Source of the DNA: Saprospiraceae bacterium
Lineage (GTDB): Bacteria; Bacteroidota; Bacteroidia; Chitinophagales; Saprospiraceae
Assembly: GCA_013002995.1 (NCBI GenBank)
Contig: JABDLO010000008.1
Span: 1 to 32,963, forward strand
Length of the DNA stretch: 32,963 nt
Reading direction: 5' to 3'
Shown: in pieces, positions 8,048 through 15,797 of the stretch
Numbering within the stretch: position 1 is the first letter of the stretch
Layout: every line of letters starts with the position of its first letter
The notes under the pieces: generated by a model
Databases searched by the model: none
What the model saw: only the letters and a program-made list of their open reading frames with translations
Told to the model about the DNA's origin: nothing
Translations under genes and position numbers: made by a program

Positions 8048-9337
8048 TTAAACCAAAAACTTTTCCCTTAATTCTTCAACCTGATGGTCATTTATAGGTA
8101 CCATTTCTCCCAAAGCATTACCCAGTACAATCGATTTAGCACTAAATTCTGCAACTTCCAGGTAATCAAAGGTCTGCAATAGTTTATCACCTGTAATCAG
8201 CACCGAATCATTTTCTATGATTAAAGCCGTCTTACACTTTTCAATAATTTCCGAATTGGTACTTGAATTTAGGTGACTCCCAAATTTTACCGAAGGGACA
8301 TCCTGAAGAAAGACCCAACTTTCAGGAATTGTCCGCACATTTAAATATGTTTTTGTAACTCCAAATGCCATTAAATAAGGCGATTGTGTCATGATTATAG
8401 AGTTTACATCAGGATTCGCTTTATATATCTCCTGGTGAATCCAGGTAGCTCTACTTGGGTTTTTATCTTTCTCTCTTTTACCACCTTTAATTTGTACGAT
8501 GTCATCAATTTCAATATTCCATCGATTGACATTAGTAGGGGTAATTAAAAAATCATTGTCTTTCCACCTCATTGAAACCGTACCATAAGAACTGATCATC
8601 AGGCCTTGTTGACAAGCTCGCTTGACAATCTTACAGATTTCTAAACGCTTTTCAACCTCATCAGATGGATATTCAGTTGTCTCCATCTCCGGAATTGTTG
8701 AAGAAAGCCTTGCTTCAAATTCATCAATTTGTCCATCAGCTAAATATTTAGGACTTCCTATCTGAGAACCATATAATATGGTACGTGCACAGAATTCTAG
8801 GGTTTCGAATCGTTGAAAAGCATCATTCAGGTCACTTCCACCTAATACGGTTCCGTGATTCTCCATGATTATAGCTTTGTAGCCATTCTTAAATTCTTCA
8901 GCAATGACATCTCCTAGTTCTTCACTACCTGGTAAGGCATATTCTGCATATCCGATTGGACCACAGATGTGTTTGGCCTGAGAAATTATATTGGTATTTG
9001 GTATCTGCCGTACAATGCTAAATGAGACCAGTGCAGGCGGGTGAGCGTGAATTACGGCTCTGATATCAGGTCGAACTTCATAGATCGCTTTATGAAAAGG
9101 GAATTCTGAAGATGGCTTGTGGTCACCGATCACCGTTCCATCTTTCTGAACACATATGATATCTGAAGCTCTCAATGATCCTTTATCAACAGCTGAAGGT
9201 GTTACCCATATGTTTCCTTCGTCATCTATAATTGATATATTTCCACCAGAAGTAGTAGTCATTCCTCTGTTATAGATTCTACTGATGGCAGTAATAATTT
9301 GATCTCTTGGATGTACCAAGTTTAGTTTTTTAGACAT
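8048..9337 (-). CDS. Tandem class II aldolase/adducin-family protein with a degenerate second domain
   Basis: This 429-residue protein is two class II aldolase domains in a row. The N-terminal domain (about 8-205) is intact. It has TSGGNIS, catalytic-type Glu78 in PSSEFPFH, zinc ligands His97 and His99 in HAHPP, and His161 in ENHGT, as in fuculose-phosphate aldolase. The C-terminal domain (about 228-425) aligns with it, but Glu78 corresponds to Ala297, HAHP to TQSP (317-320) and ENHG to ENDS (375-378). It has thus lost the catalytic Glu and all three metal-binding His. It is the last gene of the rhamnose operon, 26 bp after rhaB. Since RhaEW already supplies the aldolase, this one may act on another deoxy-sugar phosphate such as L-fuculose 1-phosphate, or on a side product. 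The N-terminal half is probably catalytic; the substrate is unknown. Confidence 0.85.
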   Translation of the reverse strand: MSKKLNLVHPRDQIITAISRIYNRGMTTTSGGNISIIDDEGNIWVTPSAVDKGSLRASDIICVQKDGTVIGDHKPSSEFPFHKAIYEVRPDIRAVIHAHPPALVSFSIVRQIPNTNIISQAKHICGPIGYAEYALPGSEELGDVIAEEFKNGYKAIIMENHGTVLGGSDLNDAFQRFETLEFCARTILYGSQIGSPKYLADGQIDEFEARLSSTIPEMETTEYPSDEVEKRLEICKIVKRACQQGLMISSYGTVSMRWKDNDFLITPTNVNRWNIEIDDIVQIKGGKREKDKNPSRATWIHQEIYKANPDVNSIIMTQSPYLMAFGVTKTYLNVRTIPESWVFLQDVPSVKFGSHLNSSTNSEIIEKCKTALIIENDSVLITGDKLLQTFDYLEVAEFSAKSIVLGNALGEMVPINDHQVEELREKFLV

Positions 9338-9363
9338 AGTTATTGATTATTCTTAAAACTGAA

Positions 9364-10737
9364 TTAGCTAATTATGAATGGGACATGTTTCTTGAGAGAA
9401 TAATTTTTTCTTAGAAATTCGGTGTCCAGTTTGGTGTCTGTTAATATGAGTGCTGCCCCTAATGCAGAACCCAGTGAAGAATCAGTAGTACGAAGTTCCA
9501 TCTCCTTGAGATAGTGTGATAAAAGCTTAACGTAGACTTCATTATCGCTGAATCCTCCATCAATAAAAAGATTATCAATTTTTTCTCCGCTGGCAGCTAT
9601 TTGAACATTTTTGACTTGCAGTAACGCCAGTTCAACCATTAATTGATGGTAAGCATTTTCAAAATCATCATAAGGGATTTTGGTTGCGTCAGGCATCTTT
9701 TCATCATGTATTCCTATCCAATTGAAACAAAGTTCAAAGTCATTGATGATCTTTAAATAGATCTCTTTATTAAACTTGACCTCTTTATGGTAATCGGGTG
9801 AAACCTTAAAATGATCTGAAAGCTTCTTTACTTGTAGATTGTACTCATTACCCAGAAACAACCTTGCTGCTTTTACAGGTTTGCCATTTACACGCATGTA
9901 GTTGATACAGCCGCTTTTCACATCTTCATCTGTCAGATTTTGCTCTGAGAATGGATTCAAAGAAATACTCCAGGTTCCGGTAGAGACCAATATGAATTTC
10001 TCATCAGCACTTCTTATATATGGTAATAAAGCAGATGAGCTATCATGAATACCCACACCGATGCTCATACGCTTTCCGTGGTAATTCATATTTATGCTTG
10101 TTCCGGTAGAAACTATTGGAGGGAAAATCTTATAGAATCCTTCCTTATAAACCCAATCATGATAATCCTGCTTTCGGTAGTCCCATAAAGCCGTATGACA
10201 ACCTATGCTTGTGTATTCGCTTATAGGAATACCTGTGAAAACAAAGCTGATATATTGTGGAAGATGTAACGAATACCTGATCTTTTTAAAAACTTCAGGC
10301 TTGGAATACTTCAACCAATACAACTGAAGACCAGAATTTAACATTCCGGAATTATCGGACCCCGTAGCCACTGAAAAATCTAATTCAGGACCATACTTTT
10401 CAAAAAAAGAATCGACTACTTTTTGATCCAGTGGTTTCGTGTAATTGTATAAAGGGGTAAGAACTTCCCCATTTTCATCTAAGTGCACCAGACTTGCACC
10501 ATAGGTAGAGAAGTTAATAGCTGTGATGTTATATTCCTTTTCTTTCAACATCCTATCAAATAAATCCTGAAGCCATGTCTTCAATGCATTGAGGTCTTCA
10601 GTAGGATGTCCGTCCTCATCTTCAATTTGCTCAAAACTTGAATATTCCCGATATACTTCCTGATAATCGGCATCAAATAGGAAGAACTTTTTGTTTGTTT
10701 TTCCAATGTCGAAAACGGCTGTCACGTTTTTTTTCAT
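9364..10737 (-). CDS. rhaB: FGGY-family sugar kinase, probable L-rhamnulokinase
   Basis: This 457-residue protein is an FGGY carbohydrate kinase. Visible motifs are the first phosphate loop AVFDIGKTNKKFFLFD (residues 8-23), VSTGTWSISLNPF (adenosine/phosphate 2 region, near 250), and IDGGFSDNEVYVKLL with SSLGSALGAALI near the C-terminus. It should phosphorylate L-rhamnulose with ATP in the cytoplasm to give L-rhamnulose 1-phosphate. The FGGY fold alone does not separate rhamnulokinase from fuculokinase or xylulokinase. The call rests on its place 10 bp downstream of the rhamnose isomerase gene and in the same operon as rhaEW. The length is slightly short for the family but no motif is missing. 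Confidence 0.87.
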   Translation of the reverse strand: MKKNVTAVFDIGKTNKKFFLFDADYQEVYREYSSFEQIEDEDGHPTEDLNALKTWLQDLFDRMLKEKEYNITAINFSTYGASLVHLDENGEVLTPLYNYTKPLDQKVVDSFFEKYGPELDFSVATGSDNSGMLNSGLQLYWLKYSKPEVFKKIRYSLHLPQYISFVFTGIPISEYTSIGCHTALWDYRKQDYHDWVYKEGFYKIFPPIVSTGTSINMNYHGKRMSIGVGIHDSSSALLPYIRSADEKFILVSTGTWSISLNPFSEQNLTDEDVKSGCINYMRVNGKPVKAARLFLGNEYNLQVKKLSDHFKVSPDYHKEVKFNKEIYLKIINDFELCFNWIGIHDEKMPDATKIPYDDFENAYHQLMVELALLQVKNVQIAASGEKIDNLFIDGGFSDNEVYVKLLSHYLKEMELRTTDSSLGSALGAALILTDTKLDTEFLRKNYSLKKHVPFIIS

Positions 10738-10747
10738 TGTGAAATTT

Positions 10748-12028
10748 TTATAATCCTGATGCCACAGAGTCTGCTCCCCTTTCTTTAATCAATTCATTAC
10801 GGACGTCTAAATTACGATACAATTGTAATGGGAACAAAGCTCCACCTCTATTCAACCTTGCTTTTTCAAGCAATGGACGTACATCTGTACGATAAGCATC
10901 CTGAATTATTTCCTGACATTTTACAACATCGTGATCTTCCTGTGCCTCTGATAATAGTTTCTGATCTACCAGTAGTGCTTTAGCATATGCTTCCTGGATT
11001 GCATCCAGAGATTGTATTAAGTCTTCTAATGGGTCTTTTATATTATGGCTGGCATCAATCATCCAAGCTGGGTAAGGATTTTGAGGATTGTTTTCCATAC
11101 CATATACCAATGCATTGAAAATGAGAAATAAAGCATATGGCTTCACACTACCTACGGTAAGATCATCATCACCGTATTTGCTATCGTTGAAGTGGAATCC
11201 ACCCAACTTCCCTTTCATCATTAATGTGGCTACTATCTGTTCAATATTAGTATTGGGAAGATGATGCCCAAGATCAACCAGTGTATAGGCTTTGTCTCCA
11301 CATGCATTAGCAAGCATAAATGAAGTACCCCAATCCTGTATTACTGTACTATAGAAATTAGGCTCATATGGCTTATATTCTATGAAGAGTTTCCAATCAT
11401 CCGGCAAGGACTTATAAATTTCCACCAAGCTGTCCTGGGTATTCTGAAGTGCAGCCTGAAAATTACTTTGACCCGGGAAATTTGAACCATCTGACAACCA
11501 TACCGTCAGGCTTTTGGAACCCAACTTATCTCCAATTTTGATTACGTCAATATTGTGTTCAATGGCTTGATCTCTGACTGCCTTACTTGTATTGCTTAAA
11601 GATCCGAATTTATAACTTTCGCTTGCGTTTTTCTGATCCTGAAAAGTATTAGAATTAACCGCATCAAAAACAATGTCATGTGAAGTTGCCAGATCTTTGA
11701 TTGCCGTGTAATCACTTGGTACATCCCAGGGAATATGAAGCGATATGGCTCCAGCAGTTTGTGTAAGAGCATGGATAAGCCCTACGTCATCGATTTTTTG
11801 ATTTAGATCTGAAGGCTCACCTTTATAGCCAAACCTACCAAACCTTGTTCCTCCTGCACCTAACGCCCAACTAGGAATTGCTACTTGAAAATCTGATAAT
11901 TTCTGGAGAATGGCTTCAACATCATATCCTTTTTTTGTCAGAGCATTTGCAAGAAAATCAAACCGATCAGCATGCTCAACCAATCCTGCCGCGTTACTAT
12001 CCTGGATTTGATTTTTATCTATTCTCAT
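10748..12028 (-). CDS. rhaI: L-rhamnose isomerase, RhaI type
   Basis: This 426-residue TIM-barrel enzyme is of the Pseudomonas stutzeri/Thermotoga RhaI class rather than E. coli RhaA. Metal-ligand residues match that class in order. They are Glu217 (FIEYKP), Asp252 and His255 (LVDLGHH), His279 (GFHFND), Asp287 and Asp289 (YGDDDL) and Asp325 (MIDASH). These lie two residues below the numbering I recall for the P. stutzeri enzyme. It converts L-rhamnose to L-rhamnulose in the cytoplasm using divalent metal, likely Mn2+. No separate promoter motif lies in the 85-bp gap after rhaEW, though a small CAGGG/CCCTG hairpin sits at about 12061-12080. It is probably co-transcribed with rhaEW and rhaB. 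Confidence 0.93.
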   Translation of the reverse strand: MRIDKNQIQDSNAAGLVEHADRFDFLANALTKKGYDVEAILQKLSDFQVAIPSWALGAGGTRFGRFGYKGEPSDLNQKIDDVGLIHALTQTAGAISLHIPWDVPSDYTAIKDLATSHDIVFDAVNSNTFQDQKNASESYKFGSLSNTSKAVRDQAIEHNIDVIKIGDKLGSKSLTVWLSDGSNFPGQSNFQAALQNTQDSLVEIYKSLPDDWKLFIEYKPYEPNFYSTVIQDWGTSFMLANACGDKAYTLVDLGHHLPNTNIEQIVATLMMKGKLGGFHFNDSKYGDDDLTVGSVKPYALFLIFNALVYGMENNPQNPYPAWMIDASHNIKDPLEDLIQSLDAIQEAYAKALLVDQKLLSEAQEDHDVVKCQEIIQDAYRTDVRPLLEKARLNRGGALFPLQLYRNLDVRNELIKERGADSVASGL

Positions 12029-12113
12029 CGTTAAGCTTTGAATTTAAGGTAAAATATACTTCCAGGGGTTTAATATACCCTGAACCGTATTGAAAACAAT
12101 TAGAGTACTTTAA

Positions 12114-14210
12114 TTATCGGACAAAAGCGTTGGCCATTCCGCCATCGACATTGATGATATTTCCGGTAGTCTTTTCCAGTATTCCTACGCATGCAAAAAC
12201 TCCATTGGCAATATCTTCCGGATATATAATCTCGTTTAATAGATTTCTTTTTGCGTAATGTGCAGGAAGATCTTCTACATTAATTCCGTAAGCTTTTGCT
12301 CTGCCTTCTGACCAATCACCTTCCCATATTTTACTGCCTATGATCACTCCATCAGGATTTACAGTATTCACTCTGATCTTATCGCTTCCCAGCTCCGAGG
12401 CCAGCAATCGGACCATATGTTGTTGAGCTGCTTTAGAAGTTCCGTAACCAACATTGTTAGGGCCTGAAACCAAGCCATTTTTACTGGCAATACTTACAAT
12501 ATCTCCACCAAGGCCTTGTTTTCGCATGATTGATACAACTTGCTTTGATAATTCAAATTGACCTTTTACCAATACATCTTGAAGAATATCCCAATCTTTT
12601 TCTGTAGTCTCTTCCAGGGGCTTAGAGATGGCTAACCCGGCACTGTGTACTATAATGTCAACTCCTCCAAAATTCAAACATGCATTTTTATAAGCATCCG
12701 CAATTGATTCACTACTTGTGACATCACATACCGAATAACTTGCTACATCCTTTCCGAAGGTTTTCATTCCTTCTTTTAAACTATCTTCTGCTATATCGGT
12801 CAATACAACGTTAGCTCCTTCCTTTGCAAGTTTATCAGCAATTGCTTTTCCGATGCCGCCTCCAGCACCAGTGACCAGCGCCACCTTTCTGGATAGAGGT
12901 TTTTCTTTGGGCATACGTTGCAATTTTGCTTCTTCCAGCAACCAATATTCAATATCGAAAGCTTCCTGCCTCGGTAATGAAGTATATTCTGTAATTGCTT
13001 CAGAACCTCTCATTACATTGATGGCATTTACATAAAACTCATTGGCAACTCTGGCCGTCTGTTTATTTTTTGCAAAGCTAAACATACCAACTCCCGGGTA
13101 TATAATGATAACCGGATTTGCATCTCTGACAGCAGGGCTATTGGCACGCTTATGATTATCGTAATATTCCTGATATTCTTTCCTATATGTCTCAAAAGCA
13201 GGATTCAATTTATCAAGAATTGTTTTTGTGTCTGATAGGTCTTCATTAGGATCTAATTGAAGCACCAGAGGTTGAATTTTAGTTCTCAAAAAATGATCCG
13301 GACAAGAGGTGCCCATCGGTGCAAGTCGAGTCAAATCATTGCTGTTGATATATTGAAGAACTACATTGCTATCATTGAAATGTCCAATCATTCTGTTTTC
13401 TGAGGAACATAATCCTCTCAACATCGGCATCAATTGAGCCGCCTTTTCCAGACGTTCTTCTTGAGGAAGGCTTTCTGTTTTCTGCCCACCAAATACACTT
13501 CCTTTCTCTTGTATCTTCTTTTCTATATACTCAGATGCCATCTCAATGACTTCAAGGCTATTTATGTAACACTCATAAGATGTATCTCCCCAGGTAAATA
13601 GTCCGTGACTTCCTAATACGATACCCCTTATACCAGGATTATCATTCAGGCATTTTTCTAACTGCAGACCTAAATCAAAACCAGGTCGTTGCCAGGGCAC
13701 CCAACCCATAGTATCACCCCATATTTCTTTAGTTACTTTTTCACTATCCTTTGCAGCAGCAACAGCAATAAGTGCATCAGGGTGTAAATGATCAATATGT
13801 TCAAATGGAAGTAATCCATGTAAAGGGGTATCTATAGAAGGTGCCTTACTATCCAGGTCATAAATGCAATGATTAAATAAACCGACCATCCTATCCTCAT
13901 CTTCCAAACCCCCGTATACATTCTTTAAATTCCTAAGCCTTTCAGTATATAGCCCGGCGATACCAGCTTTAGTTAATGTACCAATATCTCCACCTGAACC
14001 TTTGATCCACATAACTTCTACATCTTCATTGGTCAACGGATCTTTTTCAATGGTCTTACAGCTGGTGTTTCCACCACCATAATTGGTTATCCTAAGATCA
14101 GCCCCCAATATATTAGAGCGGTATAGAAATAATTCTACTTGGTTATCACCTAAATCGGCTGCCTTTTTATCATCCCAGAGATAATCTACATGATTAAATT
14201 TAGTGTTCAT
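12114..14210 (-). CDS. rhaEW: Bifunctional L-rhamnulose-1-phosphate aldolase / L-lactaldehyde dehydrogenase (RhaEW)
   Basis: This 698-residue protein is a natural fusion. Residues 1 to about 430 are a class II aldolase, with YGGGNTS (45-50), zinc-ligand candidates His141 and His143 in DHLHPD, and His202 in GSHGLF. Residues 441-698 are a short-chain dehydrogenase, with the TGAGGGIG nucleotide loop (447-454), Ser576, and the Tyr589/Lys593 catalytic pair in YGTSK. The known RhaEW reaction splits L-rhamnulose 1-phosphate into DHAP and L-lactaldehyde and oxidises the aldehyde to L-lactate with NAD+. This gives the LutABC operon its substrate. The gene heads the minus-strand operon and is preceded by motif copy 3. 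The length is normal for RhaEW, and both active sites look complete. Confidence 0.93.
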   Translation of the reverse strand: MNTKFNHVDYLWDDKKAADLGDNQVELFLYRSNILGADLRITNYGGGNTSCKTIEKDPLTNEDVEVMWIKGSGGDIGTLTKAGIAGLYTERLRNLKNVYGGLEDEDRMVGLFNHCIYDLDSKAPSIDTPLHGLLPFEHIDHLHPDALIAVAAAKDSEKVTKEIWGDTMGWVPWQRPGFDLGLQLEKCLNDNPGIRGIVLGSHGLFTWGDTSYECYINSLEVIEMASEYIEKKIQEKGSVFGGQKTESLPQEERLEKAAQLMPMLRGLCSSENRMIGHFNDSNVVLQYINSNDLTRLAPMGTSCPDHFLRTKIQPLVLQLDPNEDLSDTKTILDKLNPAFETYRKEYQEYYDNHKRANSPAVRDANPVIIIYPGVGMFSFAKNKQTARVANEFYVNAINVMRGSEAITEYTSLPRQEAFDIEYWLLEEAKLQRMPKEKPLSRKVALVTGAGGGIGKAIADKLAKEGANVVLTDIAEDSLKEGMKTFGKDVASYSVCDVTSSESIADAYKNACLNFGGVDIIVHSAGLAISKPLEETTEKDWDILQDVLVKGQFELSKQVVSIMRKQGLGGDIVSIASKNGLVSGPNNVGYGTSKAAQQHMVRLLASELGSDKIRVNTVNPDGVIIGSKIWEGDWSEGRAKAYGINVEDLPAHYAKRNLLNEIIYPEDIANGVFACVGILEKTTGNIINVDGGMANAFVR

Positions 14211-14253
14211 ACATTTTGTTTTTAACTAAAGCCTTAAATGCTTAATGAGAAGA

Positions 14254-14299
14254 CCAAAATAATTAATCCAATAATTCCCTCTATCCTGTACTGTCCCGA
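14254..14299 (-). promoter_or_regulatory. Motif copy 3 and -7 box facing rhaEW
   Basis: On the minus strand, 14299-14281 reads TCGGGACAGTACAGGATAG, matching the shared motif. After 19 bp, 14261-14254 reads TATTTTGG, close to TAnnTTTG (a one-base shift gives TTATTTTG). The predicted start near 14248 leaves a leader of about 38 nt to the rhaEW ATG. The same site lies about 94 bp upstream of the divergent regulator gene at 14393, so the regulator may also control itself. A TACTTTG string at 14329-14335 could be part of that gene's own promoter. Confidence 0.6.
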
Positions 14300-14392
14300 C
14301 ACAATAAAAAATATCCTCTTAAAACTTTTACTTTGGTTACAATTCCTTGTACATTTCATTTGCCAATTTGAATAGAGAATAATATTAAAGCC

Positions 14393-15436
14393 ATGGAAGT
14401 ATTCAAGTTTGTATCTATAGACAAGGATTCTAGAAAACCAAAGTATCAACAGATAGTGGATTCCACTATCACTAATATCTCTAATGGGCATCTTAGTATG
14501 GAACAAAAGATTCCTTCCATCAATATGCTTAGTGAGGCTTTTGACCTTTCTCGTGATACTGTTGAAAAAGCTTACAATATATTAAAGGAGCGCAAGATTA
14601 TTACTTCCATTCGTGGCAAAGGATTCTATATTGCCAGAACTCAACTTATCTCCAAAATCAACAATCTCATCCTCATCAATAAACCAAGTTCTTACAAAAT
14701 GCAGATTTACAATTCTTTCATTGAAAGAATTGGTGCTTCGGCACATACAGACCTGAATATCTACCATTGTGACCAAAGTTTGTTTTTGAACTTGTTGAAA
14801 AAATATCGAAATGCATATGATTATTATATCATCATGCCCCACTTTAAGACAGATAAGCTGGAACACAAAAGCAGTAATGATGAAATAATTAAGGAGCTCC
14901 AAAAAATTCCTAAAGAAAAACTTCTAATAATAGACAACAGATTGACTGTTGAAAAAGAGCATAGAGGTGTATATCAAGATTTTGAAAATGATATCTACAA
15001 CGCTTTAAATGAAGGTCTTGAAAAAATTCAAAAATATAAGAGACTGATACTAGCCTACCCTACTAAATCTGTTTATCCCTATCCTAAAAGAATATTGTTT
15101 GGGTTTCGAAAATTTTGTGTCCAACACAATATTAATTTTGAAATTCTTGATGAAATATTCGAAGATATGATCTTAAAAAAGGGAGACTTATTTATTACCA
15201 TTCAGGAATCAGATCTGGTTAATCTTATAAACCTGATACGTGAGAATGAATATGCTCTTGGTGAAGACATAGGGGTCATTTCTTACAATGAAACCCCATT
15301 AAAGGAATTGTTGGGTATTACAGTTATCTCTACAGACTTCAAGCAAATGGGGGCAACCGCAGCAGATATGATTCTCAATAAGCAGGAAGGTTTCATTAAA
15401 AATCCATTTCGATTTATTGACAGGAATTCTATTTAA
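14393..15436 (+). CDS. GntR-type regulator with sugar-binding-protein-like effector domain (regulator 1)
   Basis: This 347-residue protein has an N-terminal winged helix of the GntR family (about residues 12-80): PKYQQIVDSTITNISNGHL, LSRDTVEKAYNIL and the wing GKGFYIA. The C-terminal domain of about 260 residues is not FCD or UTRA. It ends with VISYNETPLKELLGITVISTDFKQMGATAADMIL, the pattern of LacI/periplasmic sugar-binding domains. It is probably a cytoplasmic sensor of L-rhamnose or a pathway intermediate. It is divergent from the rhamnose operon with motif copy 3 between them. Its paralogue lies at 26750-27799; about half of the residues agree by eye. Whether it represses or activates cannot be read from the sequence. 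Confidence 0.85.
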   Translation: MEVFKFVSIDKDSRKPKYQQIVDSTITNISNGHLSMEQKIPSINMLSEAFDLSRDTVEKAYNILKERKIITSIRGKGFYIARTQLISKINNLILINKPSSYKMQIYNSFIERIGASAHTDLNIYHCDQSLFLNLLKKYRNAYDYYIIMPHFKTDKLEHKSSNDEIIKELQKIPKEKLLIIDNRLTVEKEHRGVYQDFENDIYNALNEGLEKIQKYKRLILAYPTKSVYPYPKRILFGFRKFCVQHNINFEILDEIFEDMILKKGDLFITIQESDLVNLINLIRENEYALGEDIGVISYNETPLKELLGITVISTDFKQMGATAADMILNKQEGFIKNPFRFIDRNSI

Positions 15437-15797
15437 CCCAATATCACCTTCTCTTCTTATGTCATAATTTTGTTTAGGCACTTTTTATTCAATACCATCT
15501 ATCAAATTCGATTTCCAAGTTTCAAATCCCTACCTGTTTAATTCTTTTACAAGTGTACACAAGGCTTAAGCATGATGCCCACAGGAAAGTACAGGATGCT
15601 CATATTGGCATTTTCACCTAATATACATGCCCAATACCCTTTACACTAGAATTGAAAAACCAATTGTTGTTTTCCGGATAGAAGGAACCCAATACCAAAT
15701 AAAAAGACTCGACCAATTTTTACAACAAGAAAAAGATGTCGTTAAAATCGGAAGAGTTCAATACTATTATTCCAATTCAACAAATGAAAATGAGCAT
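15437..15797 (+). other. Upstream region and long leader of the glycan-degradation operon, 361 bp
   Basis: This region holds motif copy 4 with its -7 position (15581-15626) and an 8-bp palindrome GTGTACAC at 15553-15560. It then has a leader of about 165 nt before the GH3 start chosen at 15798. An in-frame ATG at 15627 would extend GH3 by 57 residues. That extension is hydrophilic, would bury the lipoprotein signal, and lies at or before the predicted transcript start, so I treat it as untranslated. Confidence 0.5.
15581..15626 (+). promoter_or_regulatory. Motif copy 4 and -7 position facing the GH3-sulfatase-GH78 operon
   Basis: Positions 15581-15599 read ACAGGAAAGTACAGGATGC, a good copy of the shared motif. 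The -7 position 19 bp downstream (15619-15626) reads TAATATAC. This keeps the TA but poorly matches TTTG, making it the weakest -7 box of the five. The transcript would start near 15631. Confidence 0.5.

Noticed and set aside
12058-12084. CAGGG/CCCTG hairpin between rhaEW and rhaI as a terminator or separate promoter element
   Set aside because: The stem is only 5 bp and has no T-tract in the transcribed direction; read-through within the operon is more likely.
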